This document shows, in pieces, positions 26,321-34,572 of a DNA stretch of 48,703 nucleotides (positions are counted from its first letter, which is position 1; each line of letters begins with the position of its first letter). A model generated the notes under the pieces. The model had not been told where the DNA came from and did not search any database. It worked only from the letters and a program-made list of their open reading frames with translations. This stretch comes from an uncultured Pelagibacteraceae bacterium (lineage in GTDB: Bacteria; Pseudomonadota; Alphaproteobacteria; Pelagibacterales; Pelagibacteraceae). Location of the stretch: the NCBI GenBank assembly GCA_902595795.1, contig CACJRK010000008.1, forward strand, positions 1-48,703. The letters run 5' to 3'. A program made the position numbers and the translations under genes.

Positions 26321-27204
26321 GACAGCCAAAATTAATTGATTACTTTTTATTAACATTATTGTCTCTCATATGGGCTTCTGCATTTTTTAATATTAAAATA
26401 GCAACTTATTCTTTTGGTCCAGTTACAATTGCTTTCCTAAGAGTATTTTTTGGAGCAATTCCAGTATTACTTTTGTGCTATTTTAAAAATATTAAAGTTG
26501 AAGCTTTTTCTAAAGATTGGCATTGGTTTGCAATGATTGGGTTTATTAATTTAGTAGCACCATTTTTTTTAATCGCTTATGGTGTCAAATCTGTTCAAAG
26601 CAATTTAGCAGCAATATTAATGTCAACTACTCCTTTAAGCTCCACAGTGCTAGCTCATTTTTATACAAAAAATGAAAAATTCAATTTAGTAAAAACTATT
26701 GGAATTTTAATAGGATTTTCTGGAATCGTTTTTTTATTTTCTGATAATCTTTTAATAGATAAAAATAATTTTGTTTCAGCTTTATTGATATTACTTGGAT
26801 CTACTTGTTATGTAGTAGGAGGGGTGCTAACATTAAAAATAAGTAAGAAAAAAAATGAAAATGTAACTGGATCTATTTTAATTTGGGCAATAATTATTTT
26901 GTTACCATTAACATTTTTAATTGAACAGCCATTTCAAACTATGCCAAGAACAGATTCACTTATATCAGTGATTTATTTAGGAATTGTTCCCACTGGTATT
27001 GCTTGGTTGTTACGTTTTAGAATTTTGACTACAAATGGATTAATTTTTCAATCTCAAGTTTCTTATCTGATACCAATTTTTGGAACTATTTTAGGTTACA
27101 TATTTTTAAAAGAATTAATTACTACAAAAGTTTTAGTTTCTTTAATTGCAGTTTGCATTGGTATATACTTTGTTAAAAAAGGTGGAAACAAACAAACTAT
27201 TTAA
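26317..27204 (+). CDS. DMT-superfamily permease (EamA domains)
   Basis: An inner-membrane protein of 295 residues with about ten hydrophobic helices arranged as two EamA repeats (about 10-140 and 155-290). Features include SLIWASAFFNIKIA near the start, IAFLRVFFGAIPVLLL, and LGIVPTGIAWLLRFRIL with SYLIPIFGTILGYIFLKE in the second half. Members export metabolites or amino acids; the substrate is unknown. It is coupled to the YbaK-type gene and converges on bhmT with an 8-base overlap. Confidence 0.9.
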   Translation: MRQPKLIDYFLLTLLSLIWASAFFNIKIATYSFGPVTIAFLRVFFGAIPVLLLCYFKNIKVEAFSKDWHWFAMIGFINLVAPFFLIAYGVKSVQSNLAAILMSTTPLSSTVLAHFYTKNEKFNLVKTIGILIGFSGIVFLFSDNLLIDKNNFVSALLILLGSTCYVVGGVLTLKISKKKNENVTGSILIWAIIILLPLTFLIEQPFQTMPRTDSLISVIYLGIVPTGIAWLLRFRILTTNGLIFQSQVSYLIPIFGTILGYIFLKELITTKVLVSLIAVCIGIYFVKKGGNKQTI

Positions 27205-28102
27205 TTTTTGCCATTGCTTCTATATGCGATGGCCTAGTTTCACAACAACCACCAATAATTGTCGCCCCATGTTCTTTAAACTTATTTGCAATTTCATGAA
27301 TTCTTTCTGGTGTAAAATCCATACGGTGACCTAAAAACTCATTGGGGTTTCCTTTTGTTTTCAAATAATTTGCTGTATAACCATTTTTAGGCTTAGTGGT
27401 TTTAAATCCATTTAATTTAAATCCAAAAGGGACATCTAATTTTTTTAATTCTTCTAAATTTAACTCATAATTTTCTGGAGAAACACATGACAGCATTACA
27501 CCCAAAAGATTATCATCAAGTATATCTTTAATTTCTGAAATTTTTTCACCACTAGGTAACTTTGTTCCCTCAGAAATATGAATTCCAACTAAATAAGGCT
27601 TGTTAAATTCTTTGATTGCTTCGATACCACATTTAAATTCTTTAATACTGCTCCAGACATCAAAATAATAAAAATCTACGTATTCATCTAATAATTTAGC
27701 TTGTTCGTTAAAATCTTTAATGATTTCTTTTTCACTTCTTTTGTCCTCTTCATAAGTTAAATTTTGAGGAGGCAAACCCCCAGCAATCTTAATATTAGGG
27801 AATTCTTTTTTTACATTTACAGCAATTTCACCAGCTTTTTTATTAAGGTATTCAAATTTGTCCTCGATATTATTTTCTCTCAGTCTCTTTCTTCTAGTTG
27901 TGAAAGTAGTTGTAACAATTACCTCAGCTCCTGCTTTTACAAAATCCTTATGTGTATCTTCCAAAAGCTTGTGGTAATCAGAGTTTACTATTGCGTTTGC
28001 GCTCCATAAAGTTCCATTTGGTTTCATACCACGAGCTAAAAGCTCTTGGCCCATTCCACCATCTAATATTCTTGTTTCTTTAAAAAAATTAATGCTCATC
28101 AT
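27197..28102 (-). CDS. bhmT: betaine/homocysteine S-methyltransferase family enzyme
   Basis: A protein of 301 residues with the homocysteine methyltransferase barrel. It begins RILDGGMGQELLARGM; the zinc-ligand cysteines are Cys206 (MLSCVSPE) and Cys286/Cys287 in GGCCETRP near the end. It transfers a methyl group, probably from glycine betaine, to homocysteine to form methionine; SAR11 relies on this rather than on a B12-dependent enzyme, by established knowledge. GAGGA precedes the first of two adjacent ATG codons by 4 bases. The leader carries SAM-II-like and SAM-V-like elements, so SAM excess should shut it down. Confidence 0.94.
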   Translation of the reverse strand: MMSINFFKETRILDGGMGQELLARGMKPNGTLWSANAIVNSDYHKLLEDTHKDFVKAGAEVIVTTTFTTRRKRLRENNIEDKFEYLNKKAGEIAVNVKKEFPNIKIAGGLPPQNLTYEEDKRSEKEIIKDFNEQAKLLDEYVDFYYFDVWSSIKEFKCGIEAIKEFNKPYLVGIHISEGTKLPSGEKISEIKDILDDNLLGVMLSCVSPENYELNLEELKKLDVPFGFKLNGFKTTKPKNGYTANYLKTKGNPNEFLGHRMDFTPERIHEIANKFKEHGATIIGGCCETRPSHIEAMAKIK

Positions 28103-28103
28103 G

Positions 28104-28170
28104 TCCTCACTTTTTTAGTGCTTTAGCTTTATGCTAGGCGCACAATACAGTTCAACCACCTTGCTTATTT
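28104..28170 (-). ncRNA. SAM-V-like riboswitch, ribosome-binding-site proximal
   Basis: Read on the minus strand, this leader contains GGTGGTTGAAC, then CGCCTAGC and AAAGCTAAAGC, followed by the short hairpin CAC-TAAAAAA-GTG running into GAGGA, the bhmT ribosome-binding site. These are the elements of SAM-V described upstream of marine bacterial methionine genes. Position over the Shine-Dalgarno suggests translational control. The call rests on motif recall, not on a covariance search. Confidence 0.82.
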
Positions 28171-28185
28171 GATTATTTTGGGATT

Positions 28186-28228
28186 TCCATTTTAGCAGTT
28201 TATGCCCGCAATAGGATCAAATCGGCAA
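28186..28228 (-). ncRNA. SAM-II-like riboswitch, upstream element
   Basis: On the minus strand TGCC (28227-28224) pairs with GGCA (28206-28203), enclosing GATTTGATCCTATTGC, which aligns with the SAM-II loop GATTTAACCGTATTGC. The 3' part GCTAAAATGGA corresponds to GCTAAAAAGGG; the loop TCC can pair with GGA to form the pseudoknot. It lies directly upstream of the SAM-V-like element. Confidence 0.82.
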
Positions 28229-28261
28229 TTACCTTTTAAATGATAATTAAATATTTGTAAA

Positions 28262-28852
28262 CTATCTTTTTAAAATAATTTTAGCATTAAAAGAAAAAGA
28301 TCTTCTTTCAGCATTAATATTAAATGGATAAGCAGTATGCATTAAATAATTTGGAAAAATTATTAAGTCTCTTTCTTTAGGCACAATATTATAAATACTT
28401 CTGCTCAAAAAACCTCTTTGTCCGTTAATAAAATCAATTGTGCCATTAGTTTTATCTTTTTTGTTTTTTAAAAATTTATTTTTAGTCATATTTTTTGGTA
28501 CCTTTAAATAACCAACGCCAGATAAATCTCCATCATGATAATGGATAGGGTTATATTCATCTTTAAATTGACTAACTACCCATAAATTTAATATCTTTAT
28601 ATCTTTAACTTTTTTAATCTTTTCATTTTTAAGAAAATTTTTGATATTTTTTTTCATTTCTCTTTCTAAATTTTTTTTTATAAAATTATTTGAAATTTTA
28701 ATTTCTTTTTTAATCTGACTAGCTAATTTAGAACTATAATCATTATTTTTTGTTAAAACTTTATTATCAATCTCTTTATTTAAGATATCTAAAAATTTCT
28801 TTGAAATTTTCGTTTTTCCTATAGATGGACCAAAAGGCTTAATATTTTTCAT
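28262..28852 (-). CDS. putative 2-oxoglutarate/Fe(II) oxygenase
   Basis: A protein of 196 residues. The first 90 are helical and lysine-rich. The rest resembles small 2OG-Fe(II) oxygenases of the TIGR02466/2OG-FeII_Oxy_5 type: NPIHYHDGDLSGVGYLKVP with candidate metal ligands His104/His106, IFPNYLMHTAYPF with distal His172, and ERRSFSFNA with Arg184 for 2-oxoglutarate. Such proteins hydroxylate unknown substrates and are common in marine bacteria and phages. It stands alone between the bhmT leader and tauE on the same strand. The substrate cannot be told. Confidence 0.75.
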   Translation of the reverse strand: MKNIKPFGPSIGKTKISKKFLDILNKEIDNKVLTKNNDYSSKLASQIKKEIKISNNFIKKNLEREMKKNIKNFLKNEKIKKVKDIKILNLWVVSQFKDEYNPIHYHDGDLSGVGYLKVPKNMTKNKFLKNKKDKTNGTIDFINGQRGFLSRSIYNIVPKERDLIIFPNYLMHTAYPFNINAERRSFSFNAKIILKR

Positions 28853-28889
28853 AATTCTCTAAATATCTTAAAAGTAAATTTATTCAATA

Positions 28890-29636
28890 TTAAGCTATAA
28901 GTTTAATTCCCATTCTCATTGCGACAAAAATTACAAGAAAAGAAGTTAGTATAGCTAATATTTTGTTCGATAAAAATTTAATGTTTAATAAGCTACCAAT
29001 TTGTCCTCCAATAAGCACCGTTAAAAACAATGGCCAAAAGTTAGTAACCTGATCTAAAACCTGATCTTTTGTAAGCTGTCCAGCTATTCCAAAGATAGAA
29101 TTGATTAAAATAAACAAAGATGCACTACTAGTTATATGTATAGGATACCCAGCTTTCATTAAAAATAGAAGGGGGCTTAAAAAAATTCCTCCACCAATTC
29201 CTACTAACCCTGACATAAAGCCAATTATCGATCCAATAGAAATTGAGATTAATCTTGGTATTTGGTTAATTTTAATTTTCTCTTTATCAAAAGATTTACT
29301 CTCAATTAATAAAAAAATGCCTGCAACTAACAAAACACAAAATAATAAAATCTCAAATAAACTTTTTTCAATTGTTATTGATCCTCCAATAAATGCAAAT
29401 GGAATAGAGCCAATTAAATAAGGAAAAAGTAAATTAAAATTTATGTTTTTAGATCTTATAAAATTAATAGAATTACCAGATACAACAATAATATTACATA
29501 CAAGAGCTATAACGGGAAATATTGTGTAAGGTACACCCCAAATTAAAAGTATTGCAAGATATGTTGAGCCTCCCCCAAAACCAATACTTGAGTATATTAA
29601 TGCAGTTACAAAGAAAAGAATTGGTAATATAATCAT
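28890..29636 (-). CDS. TauE/SafE-family membrane permease (sulfite/organic anion exporter type)
   Basis: An integral membrane protein of 248 residues with about eight helices in two repeated halves. It starts ILFFVTALIYSSIGFGGGSTYLAIL, and the second repeat is IGFMSGLVGIGGGIFLSPLLFL, both with the glycine-rich TauE signature. Members export sulfite, sulfoacetate or similar anions, some are importers. The substrate is open; sulfur-related chemistry nearby (bhmT, MsrPQ) is only suggestive. Its start is 9 bases from the divergent moaB start. Confidence 0.9.
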   Translation of the reverse strand: MIILPILFFVTALIYSSIGFGGGSTYLAILLIWGVPYTIFPVIALVCNIIVVSGNSINFIRSKNINFNLLFPYLIGSIPFAFIGGSITIEKSLFEILLFCVLLVAGIFLLIESKSFDKEKIKINQIPRLISISIGSIIGFMSGLVGIGGGIFLSPLLFLMKAGYPIHITSSASLFILINSIFGIAGQLTKDQVLDQVTNFWPLFLTVLIGGQIGSLLNIKFLSNKILAILTSFLVIFVAMRMGIKLIA

Positions 29637-29645
29637 TTTAAAATT

Positions 29646-30146
29646 ATGGATGTAAATATAGCTTTATTAACTGTAACAGATACAAGAACATTTGATAATG
29701 ATAAATCTGGTGCAATCTTGGTTAAAAAAATTAAAGAGGCTAAGCATAAATTAATTGATAGAAAAATTTGTAAAGACAATAAAGAAGATATTGTAAAAAT
29801 TTTAAAAGAATGGACAAATAAAAAAGATATTGATGTCATTATTACGACTGGAGGAACAGGTCTTACTGGTAGAGATATAACTCCTGAAGCGATTGATGAA
29901 ATTGCAGACAAACACATACCTGGTTTTGGAGAGGTTTTTAGAACAATAAGTCTTAAAACAGTTGGAACATCGTCTATACAATCAAGAGCTTGCGCAGTTT
30001 TATCCAATGGAAAATATATATTTGCATTACCTGGATCTTCTGGGGGTGTTACTGATGCTTGGGATGGAATTTTAAAACACCAATTAGATATTAATCATAA
30101 ACCTTGTAATTTTGTTGAATTATTCCCAAGATTAAAAGAAAAATAA
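29646..30146 (+). CDS. moaB: molybdenum cofactor biosynthesis protein MoaB (MoaB/Mog family)
   Basis: A protein of 166 residues with the MPT-binding MogA/MoaB fold: ALLTVTDTRTFDND, the nucleotide loop ITTGGTGLTGRDITPEAI, GFGEVFRTISLK and ALPGSSGGVTDAWDGIL. It adenylylates molybdopterin before molybdenum insertion. Other moa genes lie 4 kb further right in an operon with the molybdoenzyme MsrP. The gene stands between divergent tauE and the convergent DUF1244 gene, with 9 bases of space upstream. Confidence 0.94.
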   Translation: MDVNIALLTVTDTRTFDNDKSGAILVKKIKEAKHKLIDRKICKDNKEDIVKILKEWTNKKDIDVIITTGGTGLTGRDITPEAIDEIADKHIPGFGEVFRTISLKTVGTSSIQSRACAVLSNGKYIFALPGSSGGVTDAWDGILKHQLDINHKPCNFVELFPRLKEK

Positions 30147-30392
30147 TTATTTTTGATATTTTTCTTTCCATTCAGAATAAGGCATTCCATAAACATGTTC
30201 TCTAGCTTCTAAGTCTGACATGCTTACTCCATTTTTTTCACCTTCTTCTCTAAACCATCTTGATAAACAATTTCTACAAAACCCAGCAAGGTTCATTAGA
30301 TCAATATTTTGAACATCTTTTCTTTCATCCAAATGTTTCAACAATCTTTCAAAAGCTGCTGATTGTAGTTCTTTTTTTTGATTTTCATTCAT
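30147..30392 (-). CDS. DUF1244 family protein
   Basis: A small protein of 81 residues if started at the ATG at 30392; an in-frame upstream ATG at 30425 would add 11 hydrophobic residues that do not match the family. The core AAFERLLKHLDERKDVQNIDLMNLAGFCRNCLSRWFREE and EHVYGMPYSEWKEKY are the DUF1244 hallmark, with the conserved pair of cysteines in FCRNCLSRW. The function is unknown. It abuts the moaB stop and faces the aldehyde dehydrogenase gene across 117 bases. Confidence 0.9.
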   Translation of the reverse strand: MNENQKKELQSAAFERLLKHLDERKDVQNIDLMNLAGFCRNCLSRWFREEGEKNGVSMSDLEAREHVYGMPYSEWKEKYQK

Positions 30393-30509
30393 AAACAAAT
30401 TATTAATCACAAAATAGATAAGCACAAGATATAGTAATAATACACTTAAAAGTAGAAAATTATATTATTTATAAATAGACTTAAAGTGAGTTTATTAGTT
30501 TAATTAAAA

Positions 30510-32249
30510 ATGGCTATTAAAAAAAAGAAAATAGCAAAACTAAAGACCAAGAAAAAAAAATCTAAATTGGTCAAACCTTCTAGAAAAAAAACAAGAACGA
30601 AAAAAAAAGTTGTTACCAAGAAGTCTGCGACTAAGAAGCGTTCTAAAAAGTCTAGAAAAAGTAATAAGCTAAAAAAAATAAATAATAAGAGAGAGGTTAA
30701 AAATATGAGTGCAGAAGCAATAAAAGTGTCTTCAGTACTAGATACATCTCACCTAAATGTTAAATTTCCATTCAAATCAAAATATGGAAATTACATCAAT
30801 GGAAAGTTTGTTGAGCCATTATCAGGCAAATATTTTGATAATCCGAGCCCAATTTCAAATGAGATAATCTGTTCTGTAGCACGATCAAATGAAAAAGATG
30901 TTGAGGCAGCATTAGATGCAGCACACGCAGCTTTTAAAGAATGGGGCAAAACTGATATAACAACAAGATCTAATATTTTGAATAAAATAGCTGACAAGAT
31001 TGAAGAAAATAAAGATATGTTGGCTGTAGCTGAATGTTTAGATAACGGTAAACCAATCAGAGAATGTATGGCTGCTGATTTAGCTCTTGTAATAGATCAT
31101 TGGAGATATTTTGCAGGTGTGATTAGAGCAGAAGAGGGATCGGTTGCTGAAATAAGTAACTCTCAATACTCTTATAATATTCCTGAGCCTCTAGGTGTTG
31201 TTGGTCAAATAGTTCCTTGGAACTTCCCTTTATTAATGGCAACTTGGAAATTAGCGCCAGCACTTGCAGCAGGTAATTGTTCAGTACTTAAACCGGCAGA
31301 ACAAACACCAGCTTCTATTATGGTAATGATGGAATTAATTGGTGATTTATTACCTCCTGGTGTCGTTAATATTGTAAGTGGTTTTGGATTAGAAGCCGGC
31401 AAACCATTAGCCTCTTCAAAAAGAGTTGCTAAAGTAGCTTTCACTGGTGAAACAACAACTGGAAGATTAATCATGCAGTATGCAGCACAAAACATAATTC
31501 CTATAACTTTGGAATTAGGCGGAAAATCTCCAAACATTTTCTTTGAAGACATTATGGATAAAGATGATGACTTTTTAGATAAATGCGTTGAAGGCTTTGT
31601 AATGTTTAATCTGAACCAAGGTGAAGTTTGTACTTGTCCTAGTAGAGCATTAGTTCAGGAATCTATTTACGATAAATTCATGGAAAAATGTATTGCTCGA
31701 ACAAAGGCAGTTGTGCAAGACAATCCTTTAAAAATGGAAACAATGATTGGAGCACAAGCTTCAGTAGAACAAATGGAAAAGATAAAATCTTTCTTAGATA
31801 TTGGAAAAAAAGAAGGTGCCAATGTTCTTGCTGGTGGTAATGTTGCTAAATTAAATAGTGGTTTGGAAAAAGGAAATTATATTGAACCTACTATTTTTGA
31901 AGCAAAAAATAGCATGAGAATTTCTCAAGAAGAGATTTTCGGCCCAGTTGTTTCTGTAATTAAATTTAAAGATGAGGCGGAAGCATTAGAAATTGCTAAC
32001 GACACTCTCTATGGTTTAGGTGCAGGTGTATGGACAAGAAATGGTAATATTGCTTACAGAATGGGTAGAGCAATACAAGCAGGAATAGTATGGACAAATT
32101 GTTACCATGCTTATCCAGCTCACTCACCGTTTGGAGGATACAAACAATCTGGAGTTGGAAGAGAAACTCATAAAATGATGCTTAATCATTACAGACAAAA
32201 TAAGAATCTTCATGTTTCTTATGCTGAGAAAAAATTAGGCTTCTTTTAA
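30510..32249 (+). CDS. exaC: NAD-dependent aldehyde dehydrogenase (ExaC/AldB type) with lysine-rich N-terminal extension
   Basis: The frame spans 579 codons. Residues 66-579 are a full aldehyde dehydrogenase of the acetaldehyde type: [35 protein letters not shown], catalytic Glu in [11 protein letters not shown], catalytic Cys in [31 protein letters not shown]. The first 65 residues are 34 Lys/Arg with one acidic residue, like a histone H1- or AlgP-type tail, and are not part of the enzyme family. An internal ATG at 30705 has GAGAGG 8 bases before it, so a normal-length enzyme may also be made. DUF779 follows, the usual partner of this enzyme class. It oxidises aldehydes (acetaldehyde-like) to acids. 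Confidence 0.93.
   Translation: MAIKKKKIAKLKTKKKKSKLVKPSRKKTRTKKKVVTKKSATKKRSKKSRKSNKLKKINNKREVKNMSAEAIKVSSVLDTSHLNVKFPFKSKYGNYINGKFVEPLSGKYFDNPSPISNEIICSVARSNEKDVEAALDAAHAAFKEWGKTDITTRSNILNKIADKIEENKDMLAVAECLDNGKPIRECMAADLALVIDHWRYFAGVIRAEEGSVAEISNSQYSYNIPEPLGVVGQIVPWNFPLLMATWKLAPALAAGNCSVLKPAEQTPASIMVMMELIGDLLPPGVVNIVSGFGLEAGKPLASSKRVAKVAFTGETTTGRLIMQYAAQNIIPITLELGGKSPNIFFEDIMDKDDDFLDKCVEGFVMFNLNQGEVCTCPSRALVQESIYDKFMEKCIARTKAVVQDNPLKMETMIGAQASVEQMEKIKSFLDIGKKEGANVLAGGNVAKLNSGLEKGNYIEPTIFEAKNSMRISQEEIFGPVVSVIKFKDEAEALEIANDTLYGLGAGVWTRNGNIAYRMGRAIQAGIVWTNCYHAYPAHSPFGGYKQSGVGRETHKMMLNHYRQNKNLHVSYAEKKLGFF
30691..30707 (+). promoter_or_regulatory. internal ribosome-binding site and ATG for the short aldehyde dehydrogenase form
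   Basis: GAGAGG (30691-30696) and an ATG at 30705 with 8 bases spacing lie in frame inside the longer reading frame. This is stronger than anything before the ATG at 30510 and marks where the family-length enzyme starts. Confidence 0.6.
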
Positions 32250-32267
32250 TCAACAATAATATATACT

Positions 32268-32292
32268 GGCCCATGATTCTAAATCATGGGCC
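32268..32292. repeat. perfect 11-base inverted repeat between exaC and DUF779
   Basis: GGCCCATGATT and AATCATGGGCC are separated by CTA. It is G+C-rich for this genome and has no T run on either side, so it is not a standard intrinsic terminator. It may stabilise the exaC mRNA end, or act as an operator. It overlaps an ATG at 32286. Confidence 0.85.
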
Positions 32293-32303
32293 GGACATTG
32301 AAA

Positions 32304-32657
32304 ATGAAAGTATCTGCAACAAAATCAGCATTAAGTCTTCTATCTCAGCTCCAAGAAAGGTATGGAGAAAAATTAATGTTCCATCAGTCTGGAGGTTGTT
32401 GTGATGGAAGTGCGCCAATGTGTTTCCCAGAAGGTGAATTTCCACTTGGTGATAATGACGTTAAACTAGGTGAAATTGGTGGGGTTCCTTTTTATATGAA
32501 TGGGGATCAGTATGAAAAATGGAAACATACAGATCTTACAATAGATGCTGTTAATGGAATTGGAGGTATGTTTTCTTTAGATAACGGCACAGGCAAGAGA
32601 TTTTTAACAAAATCAGAAATATGTTTAGTTGTTGATAATGATCAAGACGCTAAATAG
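32304..32657 (+). CDS. DUF779 family protein, aldehyde dehydrogenase partner
   Basis: A protein of 117 residues if started at ATG 32304; an in-frame ATG at 32286 lies in the arm of the hairpin and would add six residues foreign to the family. It shows QERYGEKLMFHQSGGCCDGSAPMCFPEGEF with three clustered cysteines, and EKWKHTDLTIDAV. DUF779 genes regularly follow ExaC-type aldehyde dehydrogenases; the biochemical role is unknown, a metal or redox function being suggested by the CC motif. It converges on msrQ with 8 bases of overlap. Confidence 0.92.
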   Translation: MKVSATKSALSLLSQLQERYGEKLMFHQSGGCCDGSAPMCFPEGEFPLGDNDVKLGEIGGVPFYMNGDQYEKWKHTDLTIDAVNGIGGMFSLDNGTGKRFLTKSEICLVVDNDQDAK

Positions 32658-33222
32658 TTTTTTTAAATCTTATTCTTAAAAGTAATAATAATAAAATTAT
32701 TAATGAATATATTAATGGCTTAAAGAAAATTGTTTTAGATAACCAAATAAAATGAAGTGATCCAAAGATAGCAATGACATATATAAGTTTATGTAATTTA
32801 TTCCAATTTTTTTTTAATAAAATCATCATTCTTTGTGATGAGGTTAATACTAGTGGAACTAATAAAAGCCATGCGGTAAAACCTACAAAAATATATTTTT
32901 TTTTGACAACATCATCTATTATTTGACTCCAATCAAGTCTGTAATCAATAACAATATAAGTTAACAAGTGAAGTGTGGCATAAAAAAATACAAACAATCC
33001 CAATATCCTTCTAATTTTTATCCAAAATTTAAAATTAGTAAATCTTTTCAGTGGACTCATTGATAAAGTTAAACAAATAAAAATTAATGTCCATTCTCCA
33101 GTAAAATGGGTTATTTCTTTAACAGGTTCAGGTCCCAGCTTGTTTAAGAAAATTTTGTAAGTAATTATTATAAATGGAATTAAACTTAATGTGAAAATAC
33201 TAGGCTTTAAAAAGCTTTTCAT
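32650..33222 (-). CDS. msrQ: heme-binding membrane subunit MsrQ of the methionine sulfoxide reductase MsrPQ
   Basis: An integral membrane protein of 190 residues with about six helices. It has the ferric-reductase-like pattern: HFTGEWTLIFICLTLSMSPL, RRILGLFVFFYATLHLLTYI with heme-ligand-type His, and KLHKLIYVIAIFGSLHFIWLSK with two more. MsrQ passes electrons from the quinone pool to periplasmic MsrP. It starts one base within the msrP stop, as last gene of moaA-C-D-E-msrP-msrQ. Confidence 0.93.
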   Translation of the reverse strand: MKSFLKPSIFTLSLIPFIIITYKIFLNKLGPEPVKEITHFTGEWTLIFICLTLSMSPLKRFTNFKFWIKIRRILGLFVFFYATLHLLTYIVIDYRLDWSQIIDDVVKKKYIFVGFTAWLLLVPLVLTSSQRMMILLKKNWNKLHKLIYVIAIFGSLHFIWLSKTIFFKPLIYSLIILLLLLLRIRFKKTI

Positions 33223-34133
33223 TAAAAATATTTTTTTAAATCCATGCCAGTATATAAATTTGCTACCTCATCACCATAACCATTAAACATAGTTGTTGGA
33301 ATTCTTGGACTTATTATACCTTCACCAATAACTCTTTCAGTAGCTTGTGACCATCTAGGATGATCTACCTTTGGATTTACATTCGAATAAAAGCCATATT
33401 CCTTGGGAGAGGCTTTCATCCAAGAAGATGTTGGCATTTTTTCTACTAATTTTATATTTACAATTGCTTTAGAACTTTTGAATCCATATTTCCACGGAAC
33501 CATTAATCTTAAAGGAGCTCCATTTTGGTTAGGTAATTTTTTTCCATATAACCCAGTAACCAATATTGTTAAATCGTGCATAGCTTCATCAATTCTTAAA
33601 CCTTCCTTGTAAGGCCAATCTAAAATTGGAAATCTTTGTCCAATCATTTGCTCTGGATCTAGCACTGATGTAAATTTGACAAACTTTGCTTTATTTGTAG
33701 GTGAAACTTTTTTTAATATTTTACCTAATGGAAACCCATTCCATGGAATTACCATCGACCATCCTTCAACACATCTCAATTTATAAATTCTTTCCTCTGA
33801 TGGAAACATTTCAATAATTTCCTCCATTGAAATCGTAATTGGATTTTCTACTTCACCATCTATAGTAATATCCCAAGGTTTGGTTTTGAATTTTTGTGAT
33901 CTTTCGACTGGATCAGATTTACCAGTACCAAACTCGTAATAATTATTATAAGTTGTTATATATCTGTATTCAGTCAGTTTCTTATGTTCTTTTTTTGCAT
34001 TAGCATTCGCTGAGGTGATTAAATGTTGATTTAAAAGCATCGATCCTGTTGCAAGACCTAAATTTTTAATAAATTTTCGTCTATTTTTGTAAATATTTTC
34101 TGGGGTAATTTCTGAATATTTAAATTTTTTCAT
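33222..34133 (-). CDS. msrP: periplasmic protein-methionine sulfoxide reductase, molybdoenzyme MsrP
   Basis: A protein of 303 residues with a twin-arginine signal (NRRKFIKNLGLATG, Arg18-Arg19) and a likely cut after SANA near 44. The sulfite-oxidase-fold catalytic part shows KPWDITIDGEVENP, the molybdenum-ligand cysteine Cys121 in LRCVEGWSM, PWNGFPLG, and PLRLMVPWKYGFKSSK. It is exported folded with molybdopterin bound, and repairs oxidised methionine in the periplasm with electrons from MsrQ. It overlaps moaE by 14 bases, tying cofactor synthesis and enzyme production together. Confidence 0.96.
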   Translation of the reverse strand: MKKFKYSEITPENIYKNRRKFIKNLGLATGSMLLNQHLITSANANAKKEHKKLTEYRYITTYNNYYEFGTGKSDPVERSQKFKTKPWDITIDGEVENPITISMEEIIEMFPSEERIYKLRCVEGWSMVIPWNGFPLGKILKKVSPTNKAKFVKFTSVLDPEQMIGQRFPILDWPYKEGLRIDEAMHDLTILVTGLYGKKLPNQNGAPLRLMVPWKYGFKSSKAIVNIKLVEKMPTSSWMKASPKEYGFYSNVNPKVDHPRWSQATERVIGEGIISPRIPTTMFNGYGDEVANLYTGMDLKKYF

Positions 34134-34572
34134 TTACTAATGGGTTTCCTTTTAACCAATTACTTTGATTATTAGTGTAATGTTCTTTTTTCCAAATAGG
34201 AGATCTTTTCTTAATCTCTTCAATTATGTATCTAGATAATATGTACGCCTCATCTCTATGTTTACAGGCTACTGCTATAATTATGCTGATTTCTTTAAGA
34301 TTTAAGTAACCTTTTGCATGTTCAATAAAAACAGCTTTATTTTTAATATTAAGTTTTTTTTCAGTTTCATTGTAAATCTCATTAAAACTTTTTAAAACAA
34401 GAATATCATGACTATCATAAGTTATGCCAATAACATTTTTATCATTATTTTGATTTCTAACAGTTCCTGTAAAAAAAATTGATGCACCATAATTAGATGA
34501 TGAAATAAATTTTTCAGCATCATTAATTGATAATTTTTTTTTTTTAATATCTATTATATTTGTATGAAGCAT
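34120..34572 (-). CDS. moaE: molybdopterin synthase catalytic subunit
   Basis: With 150 residues it matches MoaE. Motifs are GASIFFTGTVRNQN, the HAKGYLNLKE segment, VACKHRDEAYILSRYIIEEIKKRSPIWKKEHY with the active lysines, and a C-terminal WLKGNP. It forms the heterotetramer with MoaD and converts precursor Z to molybdopterin by two sulfur transfers. The start is coupled to the moaD stop (TAATG), with the ribosome-binding site in the moaD glycine codons. Confidence 0.95.
   Translation of the reverse strand: MLHTNIIDIKKKKLSINDAEKFISSSNYGASIFFTGTVRNQNNDKNVIGITYDSHDILVLKSFNEIYNETEKKLNIKNKAVFIEHAKGYLNLKEISIIIAVACKHRDEAYILSRYIIEEIKKRSPIWKKEHYTNNQSNWLKGNPLVNEKI

Noticed and set aside
32268-32292. 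Intrinsic terminator of exaC
   Set aside because: The stem is perfect, but neither strand shows a T run behind it; listed as inverted repeat instead.
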